A stretch of DNA of 64,000 nt from Paenibacillus_E sp052115445 (GCF_052115445.1 NZ_JBFRGR010000004.1:124001-188000), one strand, 5' to 3'; positions 40,241 through 50,644 are shown, counted from the stretch's first letter. The notes: generated by a model from the sequence alone, not told the origin. Numbers and translations are program-made.

Positions 40241-42310
40241 ATGGTTGCGAATTTATGGGAAGCTTCAAAAGCGAATGCAGTATCGAAAGGTGTAGAAGAA
40301 ATTGTATATCGTTCTAATTTATTAGGCACGGATCGCGCTGTATGTAACTGGGGCGGCGGCAATACTTCTTACAAAACGATCGAGAAAGATTTCCGTGGTC
40401 GCGATGTTGAAGTGATGTGGGTTAAAGGCAGCGGTTCTGACCTTGGAACGATGAAAGCAAAGAATTTTACAGGTCTTCGTATGGAAGATATCCGTCCTTT
40501 GATCGAGCGTGACGAAATGTCTGATGAAGAAATGGTTGCTTATCTTGCGAATTGTATGATCGACAGCAAGCACCCGCGTGCTTCCATCGAGACACTTCTA
40601 CATGCGTTCTTACCATTCAAAAACGTTGACCACACACATCCAGATGCGATTATCTCACTCTGCTGCGCACATAATGGACGTGAGCTTGCGAAAGAAATTT
40701 ATGGCGATCGTTTCGTATGGGTACCTTATGTACGTCCTGGCTTTACACTTTCCAAAATGATCGCAGATGGCGTTCGCAACAATCCAAAAGCTGAGCTTGT
40801 CCTTATGGAGAAACATGGTCTAGTAACTTGGGGTGAAACGTCTGAAGAGAGCTACTTGAAAACAATCGCTATCATTAATGAAGCAGCAAGCTTCATCGAA
40901 GCTCGCGTGAACGAAGCGAACCTATATGGCGGATCCAAATATGAATCTCTTAGCGTAGAAGCTCGCAGCGAACTATTGGCTCAAGTTCTTCCGGTCGTAC
41001 GCGGTGCTGTAAGCAACGAGAAGAAAATGATCCTCACGATTGACAGTGCAGACGATGTACTTCAATTTGTAAATAGCCGCGATGCTGCTGTTCTTTCCCA
41101 AGTTGGTGCAGCTTGCCCGGATCACCTTGTTCATACGAAAATGAAGCCTCTATATATCGACTGGAATCCGACAACAGGTGATGCAGCTTCCTTGACTGAA
41201 GCACTTAAAGCCGGAATCGAAGCATACAAAGAAGAGTACAAAGCCTATTTTGACCGTAACAAAAATGAAGGCGACGTTATCAACGAAGCGGCTCCACGTG
41301 TTATCCTTATTCCAGGAATCGGGATGATCAACACAGGTAAAAGCTGGGCAATGGCACAAATTAGCGGCGCGCTTTACCACCGTGCAATCTCCGTTATGAG
41401 AGGCGCTACAGCGCTTGGAACGTTCGTATCCTTAAGCGAAAACGAATCCTACAATGTTGAGTACTGGCCTCTTGAACTTTATAAATTAACACTTGCTCCT
41501 GCAGAAGCTGAGTTCTCTCGTCAAATTGCCTTCATCACTGGCGGCGCGGGCGGAATCGGAAGCGTAACAGCTCGTCAATTCCTCAAAGATGGCGCACACG
41601 TTGTGCTTGCTGACTTGAACCTTGAAGGTGCACAGAAACTGGCAGCAGAACTTAACGACCAATATGGCGAAAACAGAGCGATTGCTGTTCGCATGGACGT
41701 AACGAAAGAAGAAGAAGTAATTGCAGCGTTCCGCGAGTCCATTCTTAGCTACGGCGGAATCGATATTATCGTGAACAACGCAGGTCTTGCGACTTCCAGT
41801 CCTTTTGACGAAACATCGCTTAAAGAGTGGAACCTGAACATGAACGTCCTTAGCACAGGGTATTTCCTTGTTGCTAGAGAAGCATTTAAAATTATGAAAA
41901 CACAAAAAGTTGGCGGCAGCATGGTATTCGTCGGCTCCAAAAACTCCGTATTTGCTGGGAAAAATGCTTCCGCATACTCGACTGCAAAAGCAGCAGAAAT
42001 TCACTTGGCACGTTGTATCGCAGCAGAAGGCGGCGAATTCGGTATCCGCGTAAACTCCGTATTGCCAGATGCCATTCTTCAAGGTTCCGCGATTTGGAAC
42101 TCCGGCTGGCGCAATGAGCGTGCGGCTGCCTACGGAATCGAACCGGATCAGTTGGAAGAGCACTACCGTAAGAGAACGACGTTGCTTGTAAACATTTTCC
42201 CGAAAGACGTTGCAGAAGCTATCGTGTACTTCGCATCATCCAAAGCAGCTAAAACAACTGGTTGCATGATCACTGTTGATGGTGGCGTACCTGCTGCCTT
42301 CACGCGCTAA
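40241..42310 (+). CDS. rhaEW: Bifunctional rhamnulose-1-phosphate aldolase / L-lactaldehyde dehydrogenase
   Basis: A 689-residue fusion. Residues about 1-400 form a class II aldolase (DRAVCNWGGGNTSYKT, HAFLPFKNVDHTHPDAIISLC with the metal His residues, MEKHGLVTWG); residues about 425-689 form a short-chain dehydrogenase (FITGGAGGIGSVTARQF, NNAGLATSSPF, and YSTAKAA with the catalytic Tyr and Lys). The aldolase cleaves L-rhamnulose-1-phosphate to DHAP and L-lactaldehyde, and the second domain oxidises the lactaldehyde to lactate. This RhaEW arrangement is known from Bacillus and alphaproteobacteria. First gene of a four-gene rha operon; AGGAGG lies eight bases before the ATG. Confidence 0.93.
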   Translation: MVANLWEASKANAVSKGVEEIVYRSNLLGTDRAVCNWGGGNTSYKTIEKDFRGRDVEVMWVKGSGSDLGTMKAKNFTGLRMEDIRPLIERDEMSDEEMVAYLANCMIDSKHPRASIETLLHAFLPFKNVDHTHPDAIISLCCAHNGRELAKEIYGDRFVWVPYVRPGFTLSKMIADGVRNNPKAELVLMEKHGLVTWGETSEESYLKTIAIINEAASFIEARVNEANLYGGSKYESLSVEARSELLAQVLPVVRGAVSNEKKMILTIDSADDVLQFVNSRDAAVLSQVGAACPDHLVHTKMKPLYIDWNPTTGDAASLTEALKAGIEAYKEEYKAYFDRNKNEGDVINEAAPRVILIPGIGMINTGKSWAMAQISGALYHRAISVMRGATALGTFVSLSENESYNVEYWPLELYKLTLAPAEAEFSRQIAFITGGAGGIGSVTARQFLKDGAHVVLADLNLEGAQKLAAELNDQYGENRAIAVRMDVTKEEEVIAAFRESILSYGGIDIIVNNAGLATSSPFDETSLKEWNLNMNVLSTGYFLVAREAFKIMKTQKVGGSMVFVGSKNSVFAGKNASAYSTAKAAEIHLARCIAAEGGEFGIRVNSVLPDAILQGSAIWNSGWRNERAAAYGIEPDQLEEHYRKRTTLLVNIFPKDVAEAIVYFASSKAAKTTGCMITVDGGVPAAFTR

Positions 42311-42336
42311 TTCATCTAATAGGAGGCAATAAACCG

Positions 42337-43557
42337 ATGAGCGACAAAGCCTACGCATTATTCGAAGAACAACAAGCCCTGAGAGGCATTGATATTGCTG
42401 CAGTAAAAGCGAAGCTGAAAGCATTGAAAGTTGAGACGCCTTCATGGGGTTACGGAGACTCAGGAACACGTTTCAAAGTCTACAAACAAACAGGCGTACC
42501 GCGTAATCCCTTCGAGAAATTCGAAGATGCGGCGCAAGTGCACAAACTGACGGGTGTTTGCCCGTCGGTTGCGATCCACATTCCATGGGATAAAGTAGAT
42601 GACTACGCAAAGTTGAAGCAGCACGCGTCTGATCTAGGCGTTTCCATCGGTGCGGTGAACCCGAACCTTTTCCAAGAAGATGATTACATCTTCGGAAGTG
42701 TAACGAACTCGAACGCTGCGATTCGCCGTAAAGCAACGGACCACCTGTTGGAGTGCGTAGACATCGCCAAAACAGTAGGCTCCGACGTGTTGAGCTTGTG
42801 GTTCGCTGACGGCTCCAACTACCCAGGACAAGTGGATATCCGCGCTCGTAAAGCATGGATGTATGAGTCCCTGAAAGAAATGTACAATGCCATGTCCCCT
42901 AGCATGCGCATGTTGATCGAATACAAGTTCTATGAGCCTGCGTTCTATCATACAGATCTAGCTGATTGGGGTATGGCGTTCAATTTGGCGAACAAATTGG
43001 GTCCGCAAGCAGAAGTTCTTGTCGATACAGGACATCACCCGCAAGGAACGAACATTGAGCACATCGTAACGTACTTGTTGGATGAAAATAAATTAGGTGG
43101 ATTCCACTTCAACTCCCGTAAATACGGCGATGACGATCTGATCGTAGGTTCAGTGAATCCGTATGAATTGTTCCTGATTTTCTATCAAATCATTGATGCA
43201 GCGAACGACAAGAATCCACTAATTCGTAAAGCATCTGACAATATTGCCTACATGATCGACCAAAGTCATAACATTGAGCGTAAAATCCCAGCGATGCTTC
43301 GTTCTGTACTTAACGTACAAACGCAATACGCAAAAGCGCTTCTGATTAACCTTGAAGAAGTTCGTGCTGCACAAGACAATCAAGATGTTCTTGGCGCTGA
43401 GGATGCGGTTCGTAAAGCATTTGAATTTGATGTAACGCCTCTGCTTCAAGCAGTACGTGAGGAAATCGGTGTGCCTGTTGACCCAATGAAGGCTTACTTG
43501 GCAAGCGGTTATGACGAGAAAATTAACGCGCGTGGCAAAGGCGGTGCAAGCTGGTGA
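42337..43557 (+). CDS. rhaI: L-rhamnose isomerase, RhaI type
   Basis: A 406-residue enzyme that interconverts L-rhamnose and L-rhamnulose. It belongs to the RhaI type (as in Pseudomonas stutzeri and Bacillus) rather than the E. coli RhaA type: ETPSWGYGDSGTRFKVYKQTG, HIPWDKVDDY, SLWFADGSNYPGQ, MLIEYKFYEPAFYHTDLADWG and VDTGHHPQGTNIEHIV carry the metal and substrate ligands. It lies 26 bases after rhaEW, and its stop overlaps the GTG of rhaB by four bases. Confidence 0.93.
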   Translation: MSDKAYALFEEQQALRGIDIAAVKAKLKALKVETPSWGYGDSGTRFKVYKQTGVPRNPFEKFEDAAQVHKLTGVCPSVAIHIPWDKVDDYAKLKQHASDLGVSIGAVNPNLFQEDDYIFGSVTNSNAAIRRKATDHLLECVDIAKTVGSDVLSLWFADGSNYPGQVDIRARKAWMYESLKEMYNAMSPSMRMLIEYKFYEPAFYHTDLADWGMAFNLANKLGPQAEVLVDTGHHPQGTNIEHIVTYLLDENKLGGFHFNSRKYGDDDLIVGSVNPYELFLIFYQIIDAANDKNPLIRKASDNIAYMIDQSHNIERKIPAMLRSVLNVQTQYAKALLINLEEVRAAQDNQDVLGAEDAVRKAFEFDVTPLLQAVREEIGVPVDPMKAYLASGYDEKINARGKGGASW

Positions 43558-45053
43558 GTACTTCTTCGACAGTTCTAGCCTTTGATTTGGGAGCAAGCAG
43601 CGGCAGAGCGATCGTCGGACGTCTTGATTCTGAAGCGGGCCGGATCACGATCGAGGAAATTCACCGCTTCTCCAATGATCCAGTGCAGGTGGGTAACCAC
43701 CTTCACTGGGACATTTTGCGGTTGCTTCATGAGTTGAAGCAAGGCATTTTACAAACCAAGCATCTAGGCTATGCGAATATCGAAAGCTTAGCGATTGATT
43801 CTTGGGCAGTAGATTTCGGACTGTTGGCAGCGAATGGCGAGCTGTTGGGGAATCCCTACCATTATCGGGATCACCATACGGACGGCATCATGAGCGAAGT
43901 CATGGATATCGTCGGACGCGAAAAGCTGTATACGCTAACAGGGCTGCAGTTTTTGCAATTCAACTCCATTTTCCAGCTCTATACCCTTCAAAAAAACAAT
44001 CCTGAGCTACTTGACCGCGCGGCGACGTTTCTCATGATTCCAGACCTGCTTCGCTATTTCCTAACAGGTGAAAAACATAGCGAATTCACGAATGCCACGA
44101 CGACGCAGTTGTTTAATGCAACGAGCTTCACGTGGGACACGGCACTGATCGAGCAATTACGTCTTCCAGGAGACATATTCTTGCCGCCAGTCGCTTCGGG
44201 GACTCGAGTTGGATCACTAAGCCCAGCTGTTTGTAAAGAACTGGATGTTCCTTCTATTCCTGTTATCGCCGTTGGCGAGCACGATACCGCATCTGCGGTT
44301 GTTGCCGTGCCTGCGCTTGATGATGATTTTGCCTTTCTAAGCTGCGGGACATGGTCGTTGCTGGGAACTGAAACGGAGAAGCCGGTGCTCACGGAACAAG
44401 CCTTAGCGTGGAACTTCACGAATGAAGGCGGCGTTTATGGCACGAATCGCTTGTTGAAGAACATCATGGGGCTATGGCTGATTCAGGAATGCAAACGCGC
44501 ATGGGAAAAAGAAGGCAAAATGGCCAGCTTTGCTGAGCTTGTGAAACAAGCGGAAACCGTGAAGCCATTCCAATTCTTCATCGATCCGGATGATGATATG
44601 TTCCTTAACCCTGCTCATATGCCTAAGCAAATTCAGCAATATTGTCGTGACACCCAGCAGACTGTGCCTCAGACCGATGGTGAAATCGTGCGCTGCATCA
44701 TGGAAAGCTTATCACTGAAATATCGCTTCATTTTGGAGCGTACAGAGCAGCTTTCGGGCAAGACCTACCGCGGACTTCACATCGTTGGCGGCGGCATCCA
44801 GAATGAGCTGCTGTGTCAGTTCACAGCGAGCGCTACACAGCGTGAAGTGTGGGCGGGTCCAGTTGAGGGTAGTGCCTTAGGAAACCTTGTAGTACAATGG
44901 ATAGCACTAGGGTATATCGCGAATTTGCGCGAAGCCAGGAAGCTGATTCGGAATTCGTTCCCAGTCAAGACGTATCATCCTCAGGATGAGGCGGGTTGGC
45001 AGGCGGCGTATGCAGTTTTCTGTCAGGTGGCCTCCCGATCGACGGTGAAATGA
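43554..45053 (+). CDS. rhaB: Rhamnulokinase
   Basis: The GTG start overlaps the rhaI stop (GTGA). The 499-residue FGGY-family kinase phosphorylates L-rhamnulose at O1. Conserved parts are the N-terminal ATP-binding LAFDLGASSGRAIVG, LAIDSWAVDFGLL, GEHDTASAVVAVP and FLSCGTWSLLGTE, and the C-terminal GLHIVGGGIQNELLCQFTA. With RhaI and RhaEW it completes conversion of L-rhamnose to DHAP and L-lactate. No rhamnose mutarotase is present. A rhamnose transporter is not obvious, though the importer at 50.6 kb is close. Confidence 0.94.
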   Translation: MSTSSTVLAFDLGASSGRAIVGRLDSEAGRITIEEIHRFSNDPVQVGNHLHWDILRLLHELKQGILQTKHLGYANIESLAIDSWAVDFGLLAANGELLGNPYHYRDHHTDGIMSEVMDIVGREKLYTLTGLQFLQFNSIFQLYTLQKNNPELLDRAATFLMIPDLLRYFLTGEKHSEFTNATTTQLFNATSFTWDTALIEQLRLPGDIFLPPVASGTRVGSLSPAVCKELDVPSIPVIAVGEHDTASAVVAVPALDDDFAFLSCGTWSLLGTETEKPVLTEQALAWNFTNEGGVYGTNRLLKNIMGLWLIQECKRAWEKEGKMASFAELVKQAETVKPFQFFIDPDDDMFLNPAHMPKQIQQYCRDTQQTVPQTDGEIVRCIMESLSLKYRFILERTEQLSGKTYRGLHIVGGGIQNELLCQFTASATQREVWAGPVEGSALGNLVVQWIALGYIANLREARKLIRNSFPVKTYHPQDEAGWQAAYAVFCQVASRSTVK

Positions 45054-45062
45054 GGGGTAACG

Positions 45063-45824
45063 ATGCTGGTAGCAGAAAGATGGCAGAGAATCGTTCAATT
45101 GGTTAATGAAAGAGGAAGCATCCGTGTGACCGAGTTAAGTGAGTTATGTCAGGTCACGGAAGAAACAATTCGACGTGACTTGGATCGCTTAGAAGCCGAA
45201 GGCAAGCTTATGCGCAGCCATGGCGGTGCGGTGAGTGTGAAGGAAGCGCAGACCGAAGTTCCTTTCATGGAGCGGGAGACGGCTCATGCGGATTTTAAGA
45301 ATAGCATTGCGAAGGAAGCTGTTTCACATATTCAGGAGGGGGACCGCATCATTCTCGATGCGAGTACCACGGCTTGGTATATGGCGAAAATGATTCCCGA
45401 TATGGCGATTACCATCATCACTAACTCGATGAAAGTTGCCTTGGAGGTAAGCGGCAAAGAGAAAATTCAAGTCATTTCAACCGGCGGCTTGCTTTCTCCG
45501 AAGTCTTTATCCTACGTAGGCCCCTTATCGGAGCGATCCTTGGATATGTACCATGCGCACAAGCTGTTCCTTTCATGCAAAGGGGTTCACGTGCAGCGCG
45601 GTATCAGCGAATCGAATGAGCTGCAAGCGTTGATTAAGCGCAAAATGATCAGCATTGCAGACGAAACCTATCTGCTCGCTGACCATAGTAAATTCGGCAT
45701 GCAGGCTTTAACACAAGTTGCGGATTGGTCGGAGATTCAACATGTCATTACGGATCGCATGACAAGCAAGGATGCGCTCGAGCGCATTCGTGATAAAGGC
45801 GTGCAAGTACGTCAATTGGATTAG
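45063..45824 (+). CDS. DeoR-family transcriptional regulator of the rha operon
   Basis: A 253-residue repressor with the DeoR N-terminal helix-turn-helix (RWQRIVQLVNERGSIRVTELSELCQVTEETIRRDLDRLEAEGKLMRSHGGAV) and C-terminal sugar-phosphate-sensing domain (DRIILDASTTAWYMAKMIPD, VISTGGLLSPKSLSYVGPLSE, ADHSKFG). It is the last gene of the rha operon, ten bases after rhaB, so it is co-regulated with the pathway. Rhamnulose-1-phosphate is the natural candidate inducer. The A-rich repeats before rhaEW may be its binding sites. Confidence 0.9.
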   Translation: MLVAERWQRIVQLVNERGSIRVTELSELCQVTEETIRRDLDRLEAEGKLMRSHGGAVSVKEAQTEVPFMERETAHADFKNSIAKEAVSHIQEGDRIILDASTTAWYMAKMIPDMAITIITNSMKVALEVSGKEKIQVISTGGLLSPKSLSYVGPLSERSLDMYHAHKLFLSCKGVHVQRGISESNELQALIKRKMISIADETYLLADHSKFGMQALTQVADWSEIQHVITDRMTSKDALERIRDKGVQVRQLD

Positions 45825-45836
45825 CAGCGCATGCAC

Positions 45837-45871
45837 AAACAGCCGCCCCACGTATCGTGGGGCGGCTGTTT
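45837..45871. terminator. Terminator between rha operon and convergent sensor kinase gene
   Basis: A perfect 16-bp stem, AAACAGCCGCCCCACG with its complement, around TAT; it carries A/T-rich ends on both sides and probably serves both directions. Confidence 0.85.
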
Positions 45872-45897
45872 GCTTGCTTGCTTGGTATAAAGGTTAG

Positions 45898-48786
45898 TTA
45901 CCCTTCATCTTCAGAAAGCAAGGGCAAGTGGAGACGCACAAGTGTTCCTCTGCCTAGCTGACTGTCGATGTCCCAGGTAAAGCTGTCATTGAAATACAAA
46001 TGCAATCGCTGGAACACATTGATCAATCCAATGCCGGAATCGTTAGTCTCCCGTTGTTCCTCTTCGATCATTCGTAAATGTTGTAATTGTTCCGCGCTCA
46101 TCCCCGCGCCATTATCGAGAATTTCGATATGCACATGGCTTCCATCGAGATACCCCTTGATCATCAGCAAACCGTCTGATTCTATCGTATCCAGGCCATG
46201 TACAATGGCGTTTTCTACGATTGGCTGCAAAATCAATTTGACCGTTAAGGAAGATTGTAGCGCGTCAGAGACATCCCAAATCACAATGAAACGATTTTTT
46301 GCTCTAATTTTTTGAATCCGTAAGTACTGTTCTAGGTGGTCCAGCTCTTCAGACATGCGAACTAAGCCACTTTTTTTGCTAATGCTTCCTCGGAAAAATT
46401 GCCCCAGTGCAGTTGTCATTTCAACGATTTCACCTGCACCCTGTCGGAAGGCCATCCATTTAATCGACTCCAGCGTGTTGTATAAGAAGTGCGGATTAAT
46501 TTGCTGTTGCAAGGCATGGAGCTGGGCTTCTTTCTCCAGGAACAGGAGCTCCTTCTCGCGAATTTTCGATTGATAATTTTCGGTAATTAACTCGTTCAAG
46601 CGTTTAATCATATTGTTAAAATGGCGGGCTAGACTGGCAATTTCGTCTCGGCCTTTGTGATTCATCCTTGCTTCAAAGTTGCCCTCATTCACTTCATGCA
46701 TCAAGTTCTGCAGCTTCCGCAGCGGTTTGCTAATTAGACTAGAGATCAGTGTTGCGATAAGCATAATCAGAATTCCGAATAAAGCGAAGAAAGCTGCGCT
46801 GTACCAGACCAGAGTCAACACCTTTTTCTTCAATTCGTCTGAAGGGACAATGCCAACCATCTTTACGCCAAAGTAGGACGCGGTGTCGTAGAAGACCATA
46901 TACCTTTTATTTCTGTCGTTTTTGAAATAGGAACCACTCATCTGCTGCATCATCTCAGTTACGAGAGGATCTTCCTTCGTAAGCACATGTGAGGTGAGCT
47001 CGTCGTTATCATGCGATAGTATGGTGCCGTTCGCATCCATCAGAAAGAAATAACCAGAGTCTCCGATACGGATCGTTCGGAAGATATTGTTCAGCATGTC
47101 CTGTTCCACATTGACAATCATATACCCGAGCTTAGATCCGAGATTGGATTCGCTGGAAGAGCTAATTTTTCTGGCAAATGTGAGTACCGGAGTCATATAC
47201 AAATTGCGATAGGTACCGATGAGCAGCAACTCACCTGAGCTATGATCCAGCTTCTCAAAGATCCGCGGATCGGTCTTCGATATCGGAACGGTGCCTGCAT
47301 ACATGCCTGTATAGATTCGCTCGCGGGTTTGATTGTAAAGTTCCATGGATAGAAACTCCCTTTTCCGCTGTTTGATGTTACCAAATTGAAGCTCTAGCAT
47401 CATGTTATCAGTTGGTTGTAAAGAAGTCGTTTCTGATTTTCGCATCGTTTGTTGGACTTCAGGATGATAGATTAACTGTTGCGTTAATCTGTCGTAGTTC
47501 TTCAGACTGTAATTGATATTCCGTTTAACTTGTTGTATCGTGCTTTCCGTCAGCTGCATCACCTTATTTTGATAGTTGTCATAGTGAACGTAAGTCAGCA
47601 ACAGGACAAACAGCAAGTTGGGCACAAAGGTTGTTAGGACAAAATAAGCAATTAACTTGGAACGTACACGATAATTAGGAAAAATGATGCGTGGTTCTAG
47701 TGGCGCGCGTTCGTTCATTGCAGCAAATCCAGCGGATAATCCTTGTGTTAATTCAAACAACGGTTTAGATAACGTCCCGGCAAACCAGAATGACAAGATC
47801 ATAACAAATACTAGCGATCCCAGACCGAAAAAGAATAGGTAAGAGTGCGTTCCATCCTTGCTTGTTAAGATCGATGCGATAGGAAATTCACTCATGAGTT
47901 CAAACGGATAGGAGGGTAGCTGAAAGTGGGTAACCAGCACGTTACTTCCATTTTTTTTAATGATTTTATAAGAAGTATCATCGGATTGCAGGGAGGAAGA
48001 GAAGTCTTCTCTATCTAAGCTGATAGGCTTGTTGCTCCAAATCGGCAAGTGTTGATTGGTCAGCAATTGAAGTGTCTCATCAACATCAGAGCTATAAAAT
48101 ACTTCCTTCGCAAACTCAGGAATATTAAACGTCACTACCATCGTGCCAATCGTTTCATTTTCTAGCCGGATGGGACGGTAATAGGCAATGCGATGATCAA
48201 GCATATTAGCTAACGCCCGTTCGTCGAAGCCATTGGTGAGAGATGCACCCAAGGCATTGTAATAAAACGGAACACCTTCTTGCTGTTTATAAAGATAAGC
48301 CGCGCTTTCATTCAGCCAATGTGTAAACTTGAAATCGGTTCCCGCGTATTTGCCGCCATTATCATATTCATACAGAAAGACTAGATTGTTTTTACCCAAA
48401 ATCATGATTTTGTCGATATAATCATGATAAAGTAATGTGTCATTTATTTCGCTCGTCAATCGCTGAACCCGTTGTCCGATTTGGATGAAATCGTTTTGCT
48501 GGAACGGCTCATTGACGGCTGTTTGTACCAATGCTGTGTTTACCAACTTGTTCGTATTCGCATCCAGATCTGCAAAGAGGGATTTGAAGTAATTGGCTGT
48601 TTGCTTAAATTCATTCACCTGGTATTCCGCTTTTTCTTGCACGATAAGCCGACTCACGAAGGCTTCAGATAACCAATAAAAGGTTGTGGCTAGCGTCAGT
48701 GTGAGTAGTACCGAACAGAACAGAAGCTTCTTGCGAATCGAATGATTATAGAGAAAGCTTTTGAGAAACAACTTCAAACTTTCCAT
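45898..48786 (-). CDS. YesM-type sensor histidine kinase with two tandem extracytoplasmic sensor modules
   Basis: A 962-residue kinase, much longer than the usual ~600 for YesM. It has four membrane segments: about 19-41, 315-337, 378-400 and 658-684, giving two separate outside domains of about 270 and 255 residues. The second shows Cache-like GYFFLMDANGTILSHDNDE. After the last segment come a HAMP region (686-738), a coiled coil, the His kinase motif ALQQQINPHFLYNTLESIKW (H766), and the ATPase (VKLILQPIVENAIVHGL, ILDNGAGMS, GIGLINVFQRLHLYF). It is encoded 13 bases after the YesN-type response regulator and faces the importer at 50.6 kb, its likely target. Confidence 0.88.
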   Translation of the reverse strand: MESLKLFLKSFLYNHSIRKKLLFCSVLLTLTLATTFYWLSEAFVSRLIVQEKAEYQVNEFKQTANYFKSLFADLDANTNKLVNTALVQTAVNEPFQQNDFIQIGQRVQRLTSEINDTLLYHDYIDKIMILGKNNLVFLYEYDNGGKYAGTDFKFTHWLNESAAYLYKQQEGVPFYYNALGASLTNGFDERALANMLDHRIAYYRPIRLENETIGTMVVTFNIPEFAKEVFYSSDVDETLQLLTNQHLPIWSNKPISLDREDFSSSLQSDDTSYKIIKKNGSNVLVTHFQLPSYPFELMSEFPIASILTSKDGTHSYLFFFGLGSLVFVMILSFWFAGTLSKPLFELTQGLSAGFAAMNERAPLEPRIIFPNYRVRSKLIAYFVLTTFVPNLLFVLLLTYVHYDNYQNKVMQLTESTIQQVKRNINYSLKNYDRLTQQLIYHPEVQQTMRKSETTSLQPTDNMMLELQFGNIKQRKREFLSMELYNQTRERIYTGMYAGTVPISKTDPRIFEKLDHSSGELLLIGTYRNLYMTPVLTFARKISSSSESNLGSKLGYMIVNVEQDMLNNIFRTIRIGDSGYFFLMDANGTILSHDNDELTSHVLTKEDPLVTEMMQQMSGSYFKNDRNKRYMVFYDTASYFGVKMVGIVPSDELKKKVLTLVWYSAAFFALFGILIMLIATLISSLISKPLRKLQNLMHEVNEGNFEARMNHKGRDEIASLARHFNNMIKRLNELITENYQSKIREKELLFLEKEAQLHALQQQINPHFLYNTLESIKWMAFRQGAGEIVEMTTALGQFFRGSISKKSGLVRMSEELDHLEQYLRIQKIRAKNRFIVIWDVSDALQSSLTVKLILQPIVENAIVHGLDTIESDGLLMIKGYLDGSHVHIEILDNGAGMSAEQLQHLRMIEEEQRETNDSGIGLINVFQRLHLYFNDSFTWDIDSQLGRGTLVRLHLPLLSEDEG

Positions 48787-48799
48787 GTAGACACCGCTT

Positions 48800-50440
48800 T
48801 CAATATGTGATGAAGGATTGACGGTACTCGAGCGGTGTTAGTTTCGTGTAACTTTTGAACGTTGTAGCGAAATACTTACGGTCTTGATAGCCGACTAATT
48901 CACCGATTTCATACACTTTGAGATCGATGCGGCGCAGTAATTCTTTGGCTTTTTCCATTCGGCAATTTTTTAAATAGTCGATAAAGTTAATGCCTGTTTC
49001 TTTTTTAAATTGAATGCTGAAATAGCTGGGATTGAGATAAACGAGCTCCGCCATTTGATTTAAGGTGATTTTTTCGCTGCAATGCTCTTCGATATATTTT
49101 TTCACTTGCTGGACTGCCGAATGCGAAGTCGTTTGCACGACGTCATTTAATTTTTTGATTTGCAGCGTAATGTCTGAAATTAAGCGATCCAACGCCATTT
49201 TCAACTGAGATAAGGTCTGAAATTGTTCAATAAATTCGCTGAAAGGCATATGGAGATTTGCCATCGCTTCAAAGGAAGCACCATGTAGATCCAACCTTCG
49301 TTCTAGCATCGTGAAGAGCGGCGTCAAGTATCTGAGGACGAGAGGGAGCTCCGCGCGTTCAGAGTCTAGGCCGCAGGTGTCCCAAAATTGTTGGAAATGC
49401 AGAGAGCTATTGTCGCGATTGCCTTCCAGTACCGCATCGAGAAATTTGGTTTCTAAGAGATAGGGGTATGGATATTCTTTGCGTTCCACTTGAAGCTCGT
49501 TCGCAGGATCCCAATGAAACAATCCGCTGCGTTCCCAGAAAATGTTTCGTTCCATGACGCTTCTCGCCTGCTTGTAGGAATCCGGGAAAGAGAGCAAACT
49601 CGGATAAACTTCACCTAGGCCTATAATGGATCGACAACCAGTCTCCTGTTCAATGGAGGAGATAATTTGCTCAAAAAGCAAGGAAAGGGATCGACGTGGC
49701 GGAACGGATGTCGCGTTCAGATTCAGAAAGACGGCTAGTTCACCAGCTTTTTTCTTAAGCGTATAACTATGACATTGACCTGCATCGAGATGGCGTTCAA
49801 TAATTGTAATAGCCTTCGTAAACTTATTGGCATCAGGTAGACTAGCGTCAGGATGCTCATTGGATTCGAACTTCACAGCTGCGCAACAATAATACGTAGC
49901 GTTCATTTCAATTTCCAATAAGCTCATTTTTTCTTTGGCCTCATGATATTCAGGTAAGAGGTCTTGGATGAATGACTGGAAAAAGTGATCTCTGGCAGCA
50001 GGCAGGCTGTTCGCCAACTGGTTCTCATAGGATTGCAGCTTTAACGACGATTGCCGTTCGGTATCCAATAGAAGCTTTAACTTCATCATACTTTCACTGA
50101 GGTGCTTCAAATCCACGGGTTTCAACAAATATTCGGAGACGCCTGCTTGAAGGGCATCTCGCGCGTATGTAAATTCTTTATATCCAGACAAAATAACAAT
50201 TTTGACATGCGGATAATGCACGGAAATGGCTCTACTGAGCTCGATGCCATCCATAACGGGCATCTTGATATCCGTAAGAACAATATCCACATCATTTCGC
50301 TGCATCAGGTCGAGCGCTTGCTTGCCGTTGGCGGCTAGGCCAATTACCTGGAATTGAAAGCGTTCCCAATAAAAGGAGTTTAGGCCTTCCCGAATCTCGA
50401 ATTCATCGTCAACAATCATCATTTTATAGGTATCGTTCAT
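48800..50440 (-). CDS. YesN-type AraC response regulator
   Basis: The ATG at 50440 lies eight bases after AAAGGAG and starts MNDTYKMMIVDDEFEIREGL, the receiver domain. The phosphoacceptor is in IVLTDIKMPVMDG (D57). Residues about 120-430 are a variable linker domain, and the C terminus holds the AraC DNA-binding pair (LNQMAELVYLNPSYFSIQFKKETG and VYEIGELVGYQDRKYFATTFKSYTKLTPLEYR). With the kinase it controls, by inference, the divergent sugar importer operon whose binding-protein gene starts 205 bases away. The divergent gap has no clear operator that I can single out. Confidence 0.9.
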   Translation of the reverse strand: MNDTYKMMIVDDEFEIREGLNSFYWERFQFQVIGLAANGKQALDLMQRNDVDIVLTDIKMPVMDGIELSRAISVHYPHVKIVILSGYKEFTYARDALQAGVSEYLLKPVDLKHLSESMMKLKLLLDTERQSSLKLQSYENQLANSLPAARDHFFQSFIQDLLPEYHEAKEKMSLLEIEMNATYYCCAAVKFESNEHPDASLPDANKFTKAITIIERHLDAGQCHSYTLKKKAGELAVFLNLNATSVPPRRSLSLLFEQIISSIEQETGCRSIIGLGEVYPSLLSFPDSYKQARSVMERNIFWERSGLFHWDPANELQVERKEYPYPYLLETKFLDAVLEGNRDNSSLHFQQFWDTCGLDSERAELPLVLRYLTPLFTMLERRLDLHGASFEAMANLHMPFSEFIEQFQTLSQLKMALDRLISDITLQIKKLNDVVQTTSHSAVQQVKKYIEEHCSEKITLNQMAELVYLNPSYFSIQFKKETGINFIDYLKNCRMEKAKELLRRIDLKVYEIGELVGYQDRKYFATTFKSYTKLTPLEYRQSFITY

Positions 50441-50644
50441 CGGACTCACTCCTTTGACTCTATAATAATCACGCATTCTTTTCATGTAAAGGAACTTCGA
50501 AGAACTTCCGATCGAAATCGGCAACTGTCAAAAAGATCAAACCTAATCCAAAATCCATCCCCTATTTTTTAATCCGTATTCCCCCTAGAATGAAACTCGT
50601 AGCAAGACAAAACATGTGGCATACACAAAAATGGAGGCGCTTTT

